A stretch of DNA of 64,000 nt from contig JAEPRB010000172.1 in NCBI GenBank assembly GCA_016758965.1, positions 23,332-87,331 on the forward strand, read 5' to 3'. Source of the stretch: Circinella minor. Lineage: Eukaryota > Mucoromycota > Mucoromycetes > Mucorales > Lichtheimiaceae. Position numbers and translations under genes: made by a program. Shown piece by piece: positions 37,258-51,095 of this stretch; positions within the stretch are counted from its first letter, which is position 1, and each line of letters begins with the position of its first letter. Below the pieces are notes generated by a model that worked only from the letters and a program-made list of their open reading frames with translations, was not told where the DNA came from and made no database searches.

Positions 37258-39658
37258 TTCGATGTGTGTTAGTGGGGGGTTTTTTTCGAGGGGTTGACGG
37301 AGAGCGAGATGATGAAAAAAAAAGACGAAACAACAAAAGAAAGCACAAAAAAAAAAAAACAAAGTTATCTCAGATTCTAAACAACTCAGCCTCGCACATA
37401 TTCTTTTTTTTTTTTTTTTTCATCATCCGCCTCGAAATAACTTGTTTTAAATGCTAAATCTTGACAACAACTTGTTATTGTATAATGAAAGAGATAATAG
37501 TAGTATCCATAACGACAAAAACAAAGAATAATAATAGTAGATAATTTATTATAAAAGCTATATGAAAATTTTGCAATTATTTTAAAATGTTTCGATTATA
37601 TATACACATATAGATAATATGTAATGTTTCGTTCACAAAATATTTTAAGACCTAGTATGACATTTTAAACTTGGACCTGGTTGCAGTAGTCAAGTTAAAA
37701 TAGGAATTTGTATATTTGCAGGATAGAATAGGTAGTAAGGGGAAGGATCAATGCCACGACCAAAGACGAATGGGATCAAACTAAATACAACCATGGATGG
37801 ATAACACCACATAGCACGACTTCTTCATCGGGCCATCGCATCTGTTACTTATATGATAGATGATGTTTATATATAGAGTACCGATACATAAAAAAAGTGA
37901 TTTCAACAATGTATAACATTTTACCCCCCAACCCCAGGAATAGGACCAAATACTTTGAAAGTCACTGTCATGCGGGTTCTCGATGAACATTTGAATAGAA
38001 ACCAGTAGTTATAATCATGGATTAAAGTTGCGACGAGTGAGAAAAATTGTTACTCGCTAGTAAAGTATATTCCTTTTTTTTTTTTATAACGGTAAAAGAT
38101 TAGTGGAAATATCATATGACGCTAAAAAAAAAATAGGTTACAATGACTATTTTTTTAATCAACAACTAGGATTATATAATTGTCCTGCTACTATCCAAAA
38201 TCTCTTTATTGTCGTCAAAAAATCAACACCAGAAATCAACTACTATAACACTTGTACGCAACTTATTACTACCAAAACGGTTTATACATTCGGATGGTAA
38301 GAACTTGCAGATAGAAGTAGCAGTCCCCAAGTACATAGCATGACATGACTTTTGACTGTGGTTAGTAGTTAGGTGGTTTAAGGCATAGGTGTTGATGTTC
38401 TTCAACTATAGTAGAAGTTGTTTAGTCAACTTTTATCTGTTGATATTGCAAAATGACCAGTCCTTTGAACGGAAGCCCATGAACCATGATGAAAAATCGT
38501 TTATCAGCTGAGGATAGACCAGAACAAACTGGAAGTACTCAGGTCGATCCAACTTTAGAAAAAAAAAAAGATTTTAAAAATGGGCTGTTGTCTCAATATC
38601 AAGAGTCACCTCCCTCTCCCAATGTTAAACCATCATTTCACCACAACCCAATCATATGTAAATTATGAAGAAAAAAAGTTCCAATGGTCATTTTGTTTTT
38701 TTTATTATTATTATTTTCTGCTGGATAAGTCTCAGTATTATTTCAAAAGCTCAAATTAGTGTGTGTTTGCATACAAATTCGACTACTTCGTGTAGTTCAC
38801 GACCCTCCGTTCACTGTGGAAAATTCCATCTTTGAAAAATTAATTTTCAAGGATGAACAAAGGATGAATCTCATCCTTTGATCTTTTAAACTTTCAAGAA
38901 AAAAATTCAATCGCTATTTTAAATCCTTATACGTAACCTACTTAAGCAGTTGTTCCTTGAATTCAAGGATCGAATAATGCATAGTGTGGTTAGCAACTAA
39001 TAATTTAGCTTTTGTGCATGAACAAGATGTCGGACTTTAACCTGTGAAGCTAATATAGTAAAGCAACGCGCAATATTTATGTTGAAGTTATCATTTACTT
39101 GCGCTGCATCTATATATCAATAATGCAAAACTAATGATTTAAAAAAATTATGAATGCTCTTTTTGTGCTATTGTATTATATATTCCATAGTTCCTGCTGT
39201 TGTCTGGACCATGTATAAGAACGTTGGAATAATAGTACGTAATAGATATAAATCATATTAAAAATATAAATAAACCAAATTGATTCTTATTCAATATGAT
39301 GTAACATATTTATCTTTACTAATAAAAACAATATCATGTATGCCAACCTTCATTTTTTTTTATGTTCCCCACAGTTTCCGCCTGGCCGGAAAGGGGGTTT
39401 CCGACATTTCTGCGAATTTCCGCCAGGTCGGAAAACTCGGAAACTCTTATTCAAAAATAAATAAATGTCAATTATACTGCTAATTATTCAAGCTTCTTAC
39501 GTACGGGTCACCATGATAGTATTCAAACTTAATTTATCATATTTAATTTACTAAGCAATGTTATCATTGTTGTTAATATATTTGAAAAATCCATAACTAA
39601 CCTTTTTTTAAAAGAAAACAAACAAACAGAAATATACCAGTGTTAGTCTATCATTAGC
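37258..39658. other. Gene-free region with a small GC-rich inverted repeat
   Basis: No coding sequence can be supported in 2.4 kb. Short frames (for example 38486-38668) lack splice partners or recognisable motifs. The only structured feature is the GC-richer palindromic patch at 39374-39445. The final 200 bp would be the promoter of the F-box gene. Confidence 0.45.
39374..39452. repeat. GC-rich inverted repeat, possible MITE
   Basis: A patch strikingly GC-richer than its surroundings contains GTTTCCGCCTGGCCGGAAAG and, nearby, TTTCCGCCAGGTCGGAAA. Each is close to a palindrome and they are inverted relative to each other. It ends with CTCGGAAAC, the inverse of the leading GTTTCCG. Likely a very short MITE or the footprint of one; target duplications are not clear. 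Confidence 0.5.
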
Positions 39659-41877
39659 ATGACCGAAGATAATATCACAATTACTACTATTACTGCTGCT
39701 GCTACTAGCACTAAATCAATTCTTGCTCCGAAGCGATTGACGTCTCTAGCTACACCATTTCTTGAACTTGTACAAAATCTCGACAATGCCATTAATAAAC
39801 AGGATTATAACAAAGTAATAAAATATACGACTTTGGGAATTGACCAACTACTTTCTAAACAACGTATGGTTTTTCTTGACGCCCGCGCATATGCTTATTC
39901 TATGTAAGGACAATCGGATCTAGCTATTGCCGATGCCCATCGTATGATTGGACATTCTTTAATGTCAGTAGATGGATATTTACGTAAAGCTAATGTTTTT
40001 TCAATGTACGGAAGACAATTACAAGCAATTGAGGCATATGATGAAGGTTTACAAAATGTAGCCCCAGGTGAAGATCAAGAAGTTTATATTCGACAATTAG
40101 AGCAGGAACGCATGGTGGCACGAAAAAGAAATAATAATCACATTGACTTCATTACCAAGTTGCCCGCTGACATAGTCAATGTCGTGATCATTCTTGTTTT
40201 CTCGACAAGTACAAAGGCTGCATGTTTGACAGTATCAAAATCGTGGCGTCGAATAATACTTGGTTGCTCAGCTGTATGGAAACAGATTTCTGTCAGTGAC
40301 AATGATCAAGAAACTTTTCAATTTTTTTAGTCTGATCCCTACTATTGGATGTCATATCAGGCATCTTTCAATAAATACTAAGCTGAAAACGGTATATACA
40401 GCTTGCTTTCAATTTATGCAAGATGGATATTTTAGCAAGATGAAGTCATTTGAAATCAAAGGTATGCATATGTTACATCTTTAATTTTACTCGACAGTAC
40501 AAATATATATCATTATTTCCCTTGGTATTATTATTAGCTTGTTATATTATATCACAAAAGATTAAACTTTGTTTATGATTAGGATTAGGTGATACGAGTC
40601 ATCAATTAGGACCATTAAATACAACGATTATTATTGGATTTTGGAAAATCAGACAGACACTTACAACACTGGATCTTGATGTTGGCGATAACGTTGATTC
40701 AGTAAAAGTAGTCGACTTACTTTTGACATGTACAAATCTCATCAAGCTAAAGTTCACCACACTTCATCCATTGAATCGATTAATTGGTGACTTTTCAACA
40801 ATGAAACAACATCGGGCTCTTATCGATTTGCAAATAAAATCAAAAGATATAATTGGGTCAGATATTATTTTACTATTACAGCGGTGTCAGGAGCTTCGAC
40901 GACTTGTAATGAACACTTGCCATGAATCTGTTCTTGATGTTATCAACAGATATACACCAAACCTTGAAATACTAGCTAACAATCCGCAATCTGATATTGA
41001 ACAGCTACACGAAAATGGCAGCGGAAACGGAAAAGGATTGAAGTCTTTCTACATAGACAACGGGTCTCTCCCTGTATCCATAAATAGCGTTCTACCAGTG
41101 ATGTACAAGAATAAAACGACGCTACAAACGCTTGATGTACATATTTCACAGATCTCTCAAGTCAATCTACAAAACCTTTACATAACGTACCCCGATTTTA
41201 CGTTGGATAATATTACACATCTGACATTTTGGTCTTATGCTGGAATTCAAGAGTTAATCCTTCAATCGATACGCAAAACCACCACTTTAACACATTTACA
41301 TGCAATGAAAATGCACCATATGAATGGTCTTATCGAGCCACTTTTAATCATGCCTCCCCTTTTAACGTTGAAGTTGTGGTACTCGTATACCGTCACCATG
41401 GACAACAGGTCAAGTTTAATTCGTCTGTTTGAGCTATACGCAAGAGCCGCAAAGAAATCTCATTTATCATTGAAACACGTTGATTTTCGTTACTGCGTTA
41501 CAATACCTGACGAGATACTCTCGGCACTAGCTGCCATCAACACATTACATGAGATAACCCTTTGTGGTTTGAATAGTATCACCACGAATGGAATAAACAG
41601 CATGATCAGTAAACTCAACGACCAATTGACATACGTTTGTTTAAAGGATATGAGTTTTATAACAGATGATATTATCATTACTCTTGGTGATCTAAAACAA
41701 TTGGAATATCTCGAACTAAGTGTCTTAAACCATGTGACGGACAAAAGTATATATGAACTATTGAATAAGGTGGATCCTTTGATATTGACCAAGCTAGTAA
41801 TCACGTATTGTGCAAAAGTTACCAAAGCTTGTATAGCATATGCAAAACAAAAACTCAAAATAGTTGAAGACATCTAA
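39659..41877 (+). pseudogene. TPR / F-box / leucine-rich-repeat protein gene with two lesions
   Basis: The intact ancestor would be an SCF substrate receptor. Exon 1 (39659-40461) encodes an N-terminal TPR-like region (AIEAYDEGLQNVAPG) and then an F-box (FITKLPADIVNVV...CLTVSKSWRRI). After an intron with a GTATGC donor, exon 2 (40583-41877) encodes leucine-rich repeats to the end. There are two breaks. A TAA at about 39905 stands where the pattern SM-Q-GQSDLAIADA predicts CAA, a single C-to-T change. A seven-T run at about 40322-40328 shifts the frame, and one T fewer would continue into SLIPTIGCHIRHLSI. The rest of the frame is clean and well preserved, so either the loss is recent or these are sequencing errors. 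Convergent with the UBL-RING gene. Confidence 0.8.
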
Positions 41878-41879
41878 TA

Positions 41880-42325
41880 GGACTTTTTATAATTCTTTCA
41901 ATATATCTTTCAAACAAGAAATAGAAAAAAAAAACTTTATCACCCCTTTTTTCTCTTAAAACTTTATTACATGTAATAAAAAATATTTTGCTAGCTTGTA
42001 ACTTTTTCTATATATAAGGAAAACTTTATATTCCATGCGTGTTCGCTTTTCTATATTTACGTATCGTCATAATTTACTCTTGTATGTACAGTACAATACA
42101 CAAACGGGTAGTGTATATGTACATTTGATTTATTTAAATTATTTATATACAAGGATTTGATTTATTTGGTAATATTACACGATATAACAACAACAATCGA
42201 TGAACTGTTGATAGTAAATTAAAACATGAATATATAACATATCTAATGTTTAAAAATATTTTGATACAGTCAATGTATATTTGGAATATGAATTAGTGAA
42301 AGATCAAACAATTTTTTTTTTGGTA
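41880..42325. other. Convergent 3' spacer
   Basis: About 450 bp of AT-rich sequence between the stops of the F-box gene (+) and the UBL-RING gene (-). No gene or structured repeat seen. Confidence 0.5.
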
Positions 42326-43990
42326 TTATAAATGTGAAGCTCGACAATTAGGACATGTCAATTTCCATCGAGATATACAACTAGTATGGAATTGATGACT
42401 ACAAGGTAACGTTGTTATATCTTTGATATTCTCCAGGCAAATAGTACAACAAGGGCCTTCTGTTTCTTCATCAATATCCTTAGATTCAATTCCCAATCGT
42501 TTCCATAAAACTTGATCACTTGGATCATAACGTTGATAAGCATCTTCATCAGATACCTTTTTCCAATCTGACTTGAACTCTGTACCATCTTCTTTAACAC
42601 CATGAATTCTATACTGACAACTAGCGAATCCAACAGTAATTGCCTTGACATTTGTACTATGACAATTGGGACATTGAGTAAACGAATTACCCAATTCATA
42701 AAGCCCCATTCCCTTGTTATAAATAACTCGATATGTAGGTGTACATTTACATTCAACTTCAATATTGGTTCCATTAATTACCGTTCGACCTTTGGGAGCA
42801 TCATCTGAATACGTGAATCTACGAATACCTTCCGAATCAGATACATCAGCAAACATGGTAAGCATACCTCCACCACCAAGTAATCGCAGAACCAAATGTA
42901 TTTTATCTCCTTTTCGAATATGGTAATCACGTAATAAGCGTTTATGTTCTAGTTGTTTCCCAGCAAAAATCAGACGTTGCTGATCGAGTGGGGTGCCCTC
43001 ATAATACTCAATCATTCGTTTCAATTCTTCAATAGATTCGGTTGTTACATCAATAAAGATAGGGAGTGTTTTTCCAGTTAATTTTCTTACAAAGAGTTTA
43101 ACGGGATTGGGACCTGTGGATATTTTCTGTCGTTTGTCTGGGTCATAATTTTTAGGTATTTTTACGGCGAGCTGAATTTCCCCATCTTGAATGTCCGTGT
43201 ATTTAGAAATAAGATCTTTGCTTTCTAATACTGACCCGTAAAAGAATAAAAATTGGTCACAGACAGGTAGTAATCCATTTTCGTAAGGTTCTACTCCAGC
43301 CATGTAAGATAATTTTTCCTTGAGATCTTTTACAGTAGCTGTTTTTTTCAGATCCACAATAACATGTTCTCCTTCTGCTATAACCACTTTTAAAGTCAAG
43401 AATGATGATGACAAGGAATCTGATATGTTTGAAGACAGAGTTGTTGATGATCCCAGCTTTTGCTTTTTTGATCCTTCAGGAGAAAGTGGTAATGCTGAAG
43501 GACGTCGTCGTCGTCGTTTCGGTGTTTCAAGTATAGATTCCTCATTGGTGGTGATGCTCTCACTGATATCCACTTTTTGTACCTCTTTTTCCACAGATAA
43601 TACTTTTGTTTTGTTTTCCTGCTCCGTTACTTTTTCTGAAACACGAGTTGATTGTTGTTGTTGTTCATAGGATTGTTTGATAAGTGATATCTTTGGAGGA
43701 GGTGTTCGAGCATTTGAAAACAACGACACGCAACCTTTATAAGTAATTGTTTTTCCAAATAATTTGTAATCATAGATGGATTTTGTATAATCTTCAATGA
43801 ATATCCCATCCATATATAATTCACATTTATCATTATAATGGCCCAGTATTGAACCATCCAAAATATTTGATACTCGATCTCGAAGATGTTGTATTGGTTC
43901 ATGTTCTCGATAAGGAACATTAATAAACAAGCCTGGAAATCCGGCGATAATAACATCCATTTTAATAACCATGTTGTTCTTTTTATGCAT
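42326..43990 (-). CDS. Ubiquitin-like domain / RING-H2 E3 ubiquitin ligase
   Basis: A single-exon gene for 554 residues; starts at M1, M7 or M11 are all possible, with the first domain beginning at M11. Order: a UBL-like fold (11-92), a disordered linker with a basic KRRRRRP nuclear signal (158-164), a second UBL (198-278), and a third UBL (297-374). The third is very like ubiquitin: [12 protein letters not shown] keeps the I44 and K48 contexts, and it ends [11 protein letters not shown] Cys/Trp-containing region (375-490, with C414/C416 and C440/C443) probably binds zinc. It is followed by a C-terminal RING-H2: C515-x2-C518, C530-x-H532-x2-H535-x2-C538, C546-x2-C549. It should recruit an E2 and promote ubiquitin transfer. 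Substrates are unknown. It is the only large intronless gene in the window. Confidence 0.9.
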   Translation of the reverse strand: MHKKNNMVIKMDVIIAGFPGLFINVPYREHEPIQHLRDRVSNILDGSILGHYNDKCELYMDGIFIEDYTKSIYDYKLFGKTITYKGCVSLFSNARTPPPKISLIKQSYEQQQQSTRVSEKVTEQENKTKVLSVEKEVQKVDISESITTNEESILETPKRRRRRPSALPLSPEGSKKQKLGSSTTLSSNISDSLSSSFLTLKVVIAEGEHVIVDLKKTATVKDLKEKLSYMAGVEPYENGLLPVCDQFLFFYGSVLESKDLISKYTDIQDGEIQLAVKIPKNYDPDKRQKISTGPNPVKLFVRKLTGKTLPIFIDVTTESIEELKRMIEYYEGTPLDQQRLIFAGKQLEHKRLLRDYHIRKGDKIHLVLRLLGGGGMLTMFADVSDSEGIRRFTYSDDAPKGRTVINGTNIEVECKCTPTYRVIYNKGMGLYELGNSFTQCPNCHSTNVKAITVGFASCQYRIHGVKEDGTEFKSDWKKVSDEDAYQRYDPSDQVLWKRLGIESKDIDEETEGPCCTICLENIKDITTLPCSHQFHTSCISRWKLTCPNCRASHL

Positions 43991-45873
43991 AAAATTGAGA
44001 AAGTAGAAAAGAGAAAGAGAAAGGGAGCAAGGAGTAACAAAAGAAAAGTTTTTTTTTTTTTTGAAAATATAAAAATGAAATCGGCCGACGAATTTATTAA
44101 TTTTACCTGGAGACTAACCATTTAAACTCATTTTGATATATTATGTGATGTTGGCTTAGCAGGGTCATTTATTTATGGATAGACATTTTTTACAGTAAAC
44201 TACAACAACAGCCTAAGATTTTATAACCAAAAGTGAATGCAATAATCTTCTATCACTCCAAATCATATTTAAGAAACTATACTTCAAATATTAATTATAT
44301 TATATATTTAAACTAGTTTCATAATATCGAAAGTAGATAAGATGTTGAAATTTTTGACTTGGCGCCTGTTTATTACTACTATTCAACCCCAAACAAAAAT
44401 ATTAACCTATCATTACGTAAGTACTTACTTATGTTGTTATTAACGACAACAATATAAGACGCGATTTTCTTGTTGCTTTCATGTTATAAAGAACAACCAA
44501 TAAAATTCAATTGTACTATATTTATCTATAATGTGAATGAAGAAAGACGAATAGTGGTATTTAAAGACGGTATATTTATACAGAAAAATTGCTCACAATT
44601 GTCATTAATAAGTATTGTTTGGAGAATGGGACAGACTGTTCCACCTACCCTACTTATAGACTTCGCTTTTTTTCTAAGCTGAACATACATATCACTGTAT
44701 GTATTTAGCATATGATGATCCATTTGCTGGAAAATACGCTATAATAATTGTTTTGGTTCAAAATGGCGAGTTTCTGTTATTCTATTTTAAATTACGTGTT
44801 AAAATATTCATCATTTTTTCTTTTTTAAGAAAATATATCTAATATGAGTTACGTATTAATAGTTCATTACCTCAAATTACGATATGATCTACATAACCGT
44901 TCTACGTAATAGTATTCAAAGGTGGGACGACATTCTGTTGCTCATCGTGATAATTCTAAAAAATATAGATATTTGGGACTTTATATATATCATTAAACTT
45001 TACTCTTCTTCATATCCCCTACAACATTTTTAGCTATTTTTCCGCCTACATTCAAATTGTTTCTAAATGCTACAGTGATATTAATTTTTTCTTATTGGTA
45101 CAAAAAATGTATAGAGAAACTAAATGAACATGAAATCCATATTAAAACGACAGATATCATATCATGTGAAGGATCCGACTATATCAACTTCTTGACTACA
45201 AGCTGTAAACCATTTCGAAAATGCAAACCAAACATTTTTTACAATCAGTATATATTTGTAAAAGAATATCAGTATTTCAAATATGCCTATAATTTCTTGA
45301 TCGTATTATGTTAACAATAAAAATAATAGGTTGTTACGTACGTAAGTAAATTTAAATGAGTATAAAAAACAAATAAATATAATGAAATACAAACAATAAT
45401 AACTTTTAATATATCATAGCGCTTTTTATATTATTCTTACATCATTATTATCCTCCCCCCTGTTTGCCATAACTGTCATTGCTGTCATTTTAATCAAAGA
45501 ATATATTACGTACATAAATGGAAAATTTATGCATAGTAAGACTTGATAAATATCTTAAATGATTTTTATCTAGGACAAATATCTTTATTTTCATTTTTAT
45601 CTGTTGTGTAAAATAAATTATTAAAAAGTTTATTGATAGTTTTCTATAAATGAGCGAAACATGAAAATGGGCGGTATCTAGGATACTATTGTCATTCATA
45701 ATGACAAAATGGCGGGGGGGGGAGGCAAAAAAGAATAGAATTTATCGAATTTATGCAGAATTTCTTTTTATTATTCTCTTACCATCTCCGCCCACACTAT
45801 CTTTTTTTTAACTTTCGTATTTTCCCACGTAAAGCATTTCTTTCTTTTTTCTTTTTTGACGTACTAAAACAAA
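43991..45873. other. Intergenic, nothing recognised
   Basis: 1.9 kb between two divergent genes, AT-rich with frequent TACGTA hexamers and G-run near 45711. Short frames at 44470-44682 and 45057-45314 show no motifs or splice partners. Confidence 0.45.
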
Positions 45874-48800
45874 ATGGAAGAAAAACAAAAGCATACAAAT
45901 CGGCTCATTAATGAAAAGAGTCCTTATCTTCTGGTAAGGATTCGTAATTTACTAACAATGAGAGAGAAAACCATTTTTTTAAATGGCTTCTAATTTGGCT
46001 TGTACTCAAATGACCTAAAAATAAAAATAAACTCGTTTCACTTTACATAGCAACACGGTAAAGCAATACACAAAAAAACACGTCAAGAATATATCAAGTA
46101 ACTTTTCATGAATATTAACTTTGAATTATTTATTTTTTGGGTGGCGGTTATAAATATATATAGCACATAATCCAGTAAGTAATAAAGAAGAGTTTTTTTT
46201 TTTCATTTTTATTTTTGTATTATAAAGAAATAACACCATAACTTATTTCTTATATAGGTAAATTGGTACCCATGGGGAGAAGAAGCTTTTAAAATATCAA
46301 AAGAAGAAAATAAACCTATTTTTTTAAGTGTTGGATATAGTACATGCCAGTATGTTTTAAGTTTATATATCATCTATATTGTGTGTTAAAAAATTCATGC
46401 AATTTTTTTTTTTATAGTTGGTGTCATGTGATGGAACATGAATCATTTGAAAATGATAAAGTGGCCGACGTTATGAACAAGTTTTATATTAATATCAAAG
46501 GTATATATATATATATATATATATGGGTGTACTTATTTTTCAGTTATTTTCTTTATTGTTATTGTTTGTAATTTATATATCATCCTATTGGTTCTAATAT
46601 AAAATAATTATCATTGTATAGTGGATCGGTAAGCAAACAAAAAAAAAACGAAAGGGAAAGATGATGGATGGTAATGAGTGAATTAATTTATCTGATAATG
46701 AAAATAACGTAAACAAACACACATCAGTGAAGAGAATCCAGGTGTAGATAAATTTTATATGACATTTGTACAATTGACTTCTGGAGGAGGAGGATGGCCT
46801 ATGTCCGTATTTTTGACACCTGATTTACAACCCTTTTTTGGTGGTACTTATTTCCCACCCGATGATCGTTATGGACGTCCAGGATTTAAAAGTTTATTGA
46901 CAAGAATTGCTCAAATTTGGATGGCTACTCCTGATAAATTGATCAATAGTGGGAAATCTACTGTGGCACAACTTAAAGCGTATGCTGAGGTAAAAAAAAG
47001 AAAGCCATTATTTGCTTTATTGAAATAATAATATAATAAATGATTATATTGTTAATACACATCATATATATATATGTGTGTGTTTATATGTATCGATGAA
47101 ATTAGGCAAAACCTGAAGCAAGCTCATCAGAAACAGTAGATCCATGGTCACTTGCAGAAAAAGTTTACGATTATTTTATTTCTTCTTTTGATACAAAATA
47201 TGGTGGGTTCGGAAAATCGCCTAAATTCCCAACTCCTGTTCAATTGGTCTTTTTATTTGATTATTATGGATATCATCATAAATCAGAACAAGATGAAAAA
47301 GCATTAGACATGGTTTTATATACATTGGATGTAAGTCTTAATACTGTTCAAAAGAGAAAAAAAGTTTTTACGTTGTATACCGTGAGGGGGATTATATTAA
47401 CAGAACTGCTTATTTTTTCAAGAAAATTGCTTGTGGTGGTATACATGGTAAAGTTGTGATTTTCCGTGCCCAATTTTTTTTTTCGACATGAGAAATATCT
47501 ATACTAGATATACTGGATGATTATCGTTGATAATTAATGTATATAGTAGTAGTTGATATAATTAACTTTTTTATTTGTATTTCTAGATCATATTGGAAGT
47601 GGATTTCATCGATATAGCACGGATCAAAAATGGCATGTTCCACATTTCGAAAAAATGTTATATGATCAAGCTCAATTATTATCAGCTTATTCGAGAGCAT
47701 ATCAAATCACAAAAAAAGAATCATATGCAATTGTTGCTAAAGATATTGTTCATTATGTTTCTCGTGATCTTCAACATAAAGATGGTGCTTTTTATGCTGC
47801 CGAAGATGCTGATTCATTACCTAATGATCAAGCTACTAAAAAATTAGGTAAACGAATCAAACATATATTTATTAGGATATGTATATGTGAGTGTAAATAT
47901 TGAAATGAGTTCATAATACTAATATGTAAATAAATGTTAATTAGAGGGAGCATTTTGTGTATGGGAGGCGCAAGAAATTATCGATATTATTGGTGAAGAG
48001 GATGCAAAAATTGTCTTTTATTTTTACGGTGTTGAAAATCAAGGAAATGTGGATCCAACTCAAGATCCACATGGTGAACTTGAGAATAAAGTAAGTAATT
48101 TTTTTTTGAAGATAAGCTAGTACGTAAACGATAAAGGTTCTCTTTTTTTAATTGTGATTGATAATGATAGAATGTCTTGATGCAAATACATTCTGAACAA
48201 GAAACTGCTGATAAATTTGATTTAACCAAAGATAAAGTGGATCATATTTTAAAACAAGCAAAAGAAAAATTATGGAAACATCGTCTTGAACAACGACCTA
48301 AACCTCATCGGGATGATAAAGTATATATAATCTTACGACTTTTTATTACTATGAAAAAATAACAATAAGTAAAAAGGACCGGCTAAATATATATATATAT
48401 ATATATATATAATCTTTTAGATTTTGACGAGTTGGAATGGTTTAATGATATCTGGATTATCACAAGCAGGAAGCATTCTTAATGAACCTAGCTTTATTGA
48501 ATTAGCTAAAAAGACAGCAACATTTATTCATTCAAATATGTATAATGGTGAAACGGGTATATTACTTCGAAGTTTCAGAGAAGGACCATCTAATATTGAA
48601 GGGTTCTTGGATGATTACAGGTATATTTATATTTCTATAATTAGAAATGGATGAAAATAAGCTACTTTGACTAAAATATAATGATTATTCAAGTTATTTA
48701 ATCCAAGGGTTATTGGATCTTTACGAAGCAACATTTGATGAACAATGGATTAAATGGGCTTATTCGTTACAAGAAAAACAAAATGAACAATTTTATGATG

Positions 48801-49658
48801 AGAATAATCACGGATATTTTAATGTGAATAGTGAAGATAAATCAATCTTGGTGCGAATGAAAGAAGGTAAGGTAGTATAATATACATTACTACACTATTT
48901 TCATAATGATACTTACTAAGCAATTTATATTTTTGATAATAGAACAAGATGGTGCCGAACCTTCAGGGTGAGAAAAATACACGACTCTTTCCCAAGGACA
49001 TATTTGCTTGATTTATTATTATTATTTTTGGGAGAACGAGGAAGAGAGGAAAAAATAAGGTGGAGTGAGAAACTCATTTACCATTATATTCTTTTTTTAG
49101 TAATGCCATATCGGTTCGTAACCTAATTCGGTTGAGTACATTACTACAAAAAGAGTCATCTAGATATAACAAGATAGCACAAGATACAATTGAGTCATTC
49201 TATACTGAATTAAGTAAATTCCCATTTGCTATGCCAGCTTTGGTATCTTCGTTTTTACTTGTCGCTAAAGGTGTCAAAGAGGTAAAGATAAAAATAAAAT
49301 TAAAAGTCTATATTGATATTGTTATTGTCATCAGTATTGCTAATATATATTTATATAATAGGTTGTCATTATTGGATCAGATAATTCCAAAGTGGATGAC
49401 TTTATTACAACTGTAAATCAAGAATTCGCTCCTAATTTGCTACTGGTTCGACTTGATGCCACACAAACACAAAATAAAAATGATGTAAAGTTTCTATGTG
49501 AACAAAACAGTGTGTTTCAAGACCTTATACAGAAACAAGATAAAGACAGACAAGCCGTGCAAGCATATATTTGTGAGAATTTTACTTGTGGTTTACCAAT
49601 ATCCGATATTGACGTACTAAAATCAAAAATCATCCCAACATCAACATCTAAAGAATAG
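45874..49658 (+). CDS. DUF255 / SPATA20-like protein with thioredoxin fold (CHWC)
   Basis: Family members combine an N-terminal thioredoxin-like domain with a (alpha/alpha)6-barrel resembling N-acylglucosamine epimerases; the biochemical role is not settled. The 734-residue product comes from 17 in-frame exons: 45874-45933, 46051-46057, 46164-46174, 46258-46349, 46418-46500, 46622-46628, 46728-46989, 47106-47330, 47423-47447, 47587-47847, 47945-48090, 48171-48320, 48421-48620, 48694-48866, 48943-48967, 49101-49281, 49362-49658. Three exons are only 7, 11 and 7 nt, and two are 25 nt. Family signatures are [20 protein letters not shown] at the start, C56-H57-W58-C59 as the redox motif, [35 protein letters not shown], and [12 protein letters not shown] in the barrel. 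The micro-exons restore exactly the invariant QHAHNPVNW and VDREENPGV blocks. Confidence 0.93.
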
Positions 49659-49937
49659 CAACAATAATAATTGGCATTAGAAAATGGTAATACGACACCA
49701 CTGTGACAGTTTAATAAATAAATCTATCTTTAATTATATATTAATTTTAAAAATCAGTAAATATTATTATTACTATTTACATATATATATATATATATAT
49801 ATAATACATAATTTTTAAGCAACAATATATATATATAAGTCAGTCAAGTATGGTATAATATGTGCGCGGTATTGTTATATTGTCTTTTTCGAGCCTAACA
49901 GGGAAGAGGATTTGATTTAAATTATATATGTGTCCAC

Positions 49938-49987
<50 letters not shown>

Positions 49988-51095
49988 AAAAATAAGACGT
50001 TGATTGTAATTACATATATAAAAAAAGTACATATCTCTTTATATTGAAAAGTAAACAAAATACACTAGACCTTATAATGCAATTATTCTGAACCTTGTTA
50101 ATCATTTCTTAACGTGAGATAGTAGTACAATGAAACAGATTTTCCAAATTTGGACTATAAAATCCATATATTCGGTGATACACACAATAGTGCGTCACTT
50201 ATATCTTTTATCTCTTACCATAAAAAAAGTTGTAATATCAGTTTTGGTTGTCACACTCTTATCAGAGGAAGGTTTTTTTGTACCTTTTTTTTTTTTTAAG
50301 ATCTTTGTGTCTCAGTAATTTAGTTGGCGTGGTTTCAAACAGAATTTTTTATAGCCAACGACAACACCCAAATATTAAGAATAAAAACTATTTCTTATTA
50401 CTGAATAATAAATGAATAATTTAATTGCTGTATAAACGAATAAAAATGATATAGCAAGCGTGTGAACATGGAAAATAAAAAAGACAATGATTCATTACTG
50501 ATGGTGTTTCTTTTTTATGTCCTTGATCATGAGGGGTAAGTAGTCATGAAATTAACATTTGACATAAATCAATCAAGTACACCGCTGTCTGCAAACCCCG
50601 CCAGATTTCATGCAGTTTATATGGGGTTGGAATCAAATTTCACAAGCTATAAAGAATTAGAAAACCTTCTTTGTTGTGTTATCTATGATGGTGACACATA
50701 ATCACACAACGTACACGATAACACGTAATCTATATAATCCTCTTCAGGCTTATTTAGATTTTCCAAATGATAAATATATATATATATCTTATATTTTTTT
50801 TTGCTGCTTATCTTTAAAAAACAAACGTTACTTGGTTTCTTTATATGTCATAGCGACTACTGCTTTAGCTAAAGTTACTATCATTATCATTATTATATAA
50901 ACAACAATAGTAAGCAAATCAAGGGTCCTTGTTTTCTTTGGATTATATAAATACCCACACACCTGATAAGATTCTCTTTTTTGTTTTCTATTTTTTTTTT
51001 TTATCTTTTTGGTTAATTTATTTACAGAAAATAGCTTCTTTTTTTTTACCACCTTTTTTTTTTTTTAATACGCCGTTCAATAACCAATAATAATT
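49659..51095. other. Intergenic with a GT microsatellite
   Basis: Between two plus-strand genes. A run of about 21 GT units lies at 49942-49983 and a TA tract at 49783-49803. No coding sequence supported; the small frame at 50676-50900 runs through TA repeats. Confidence 0.5.

Noticed and set aside
41490..41873. 127-codon minus-strand frame
   Set aside because: It is the antisense shadow of the LRR exon of the F-box gene, whose plus-strand frame has clear domain content.
43320..44121. Frames of 116 and 164 codons overlapping the UBL-RING gene
   Set aside because: They overlap the well-supported UBL-RING coding sequence in other frames and have no recognisable features.
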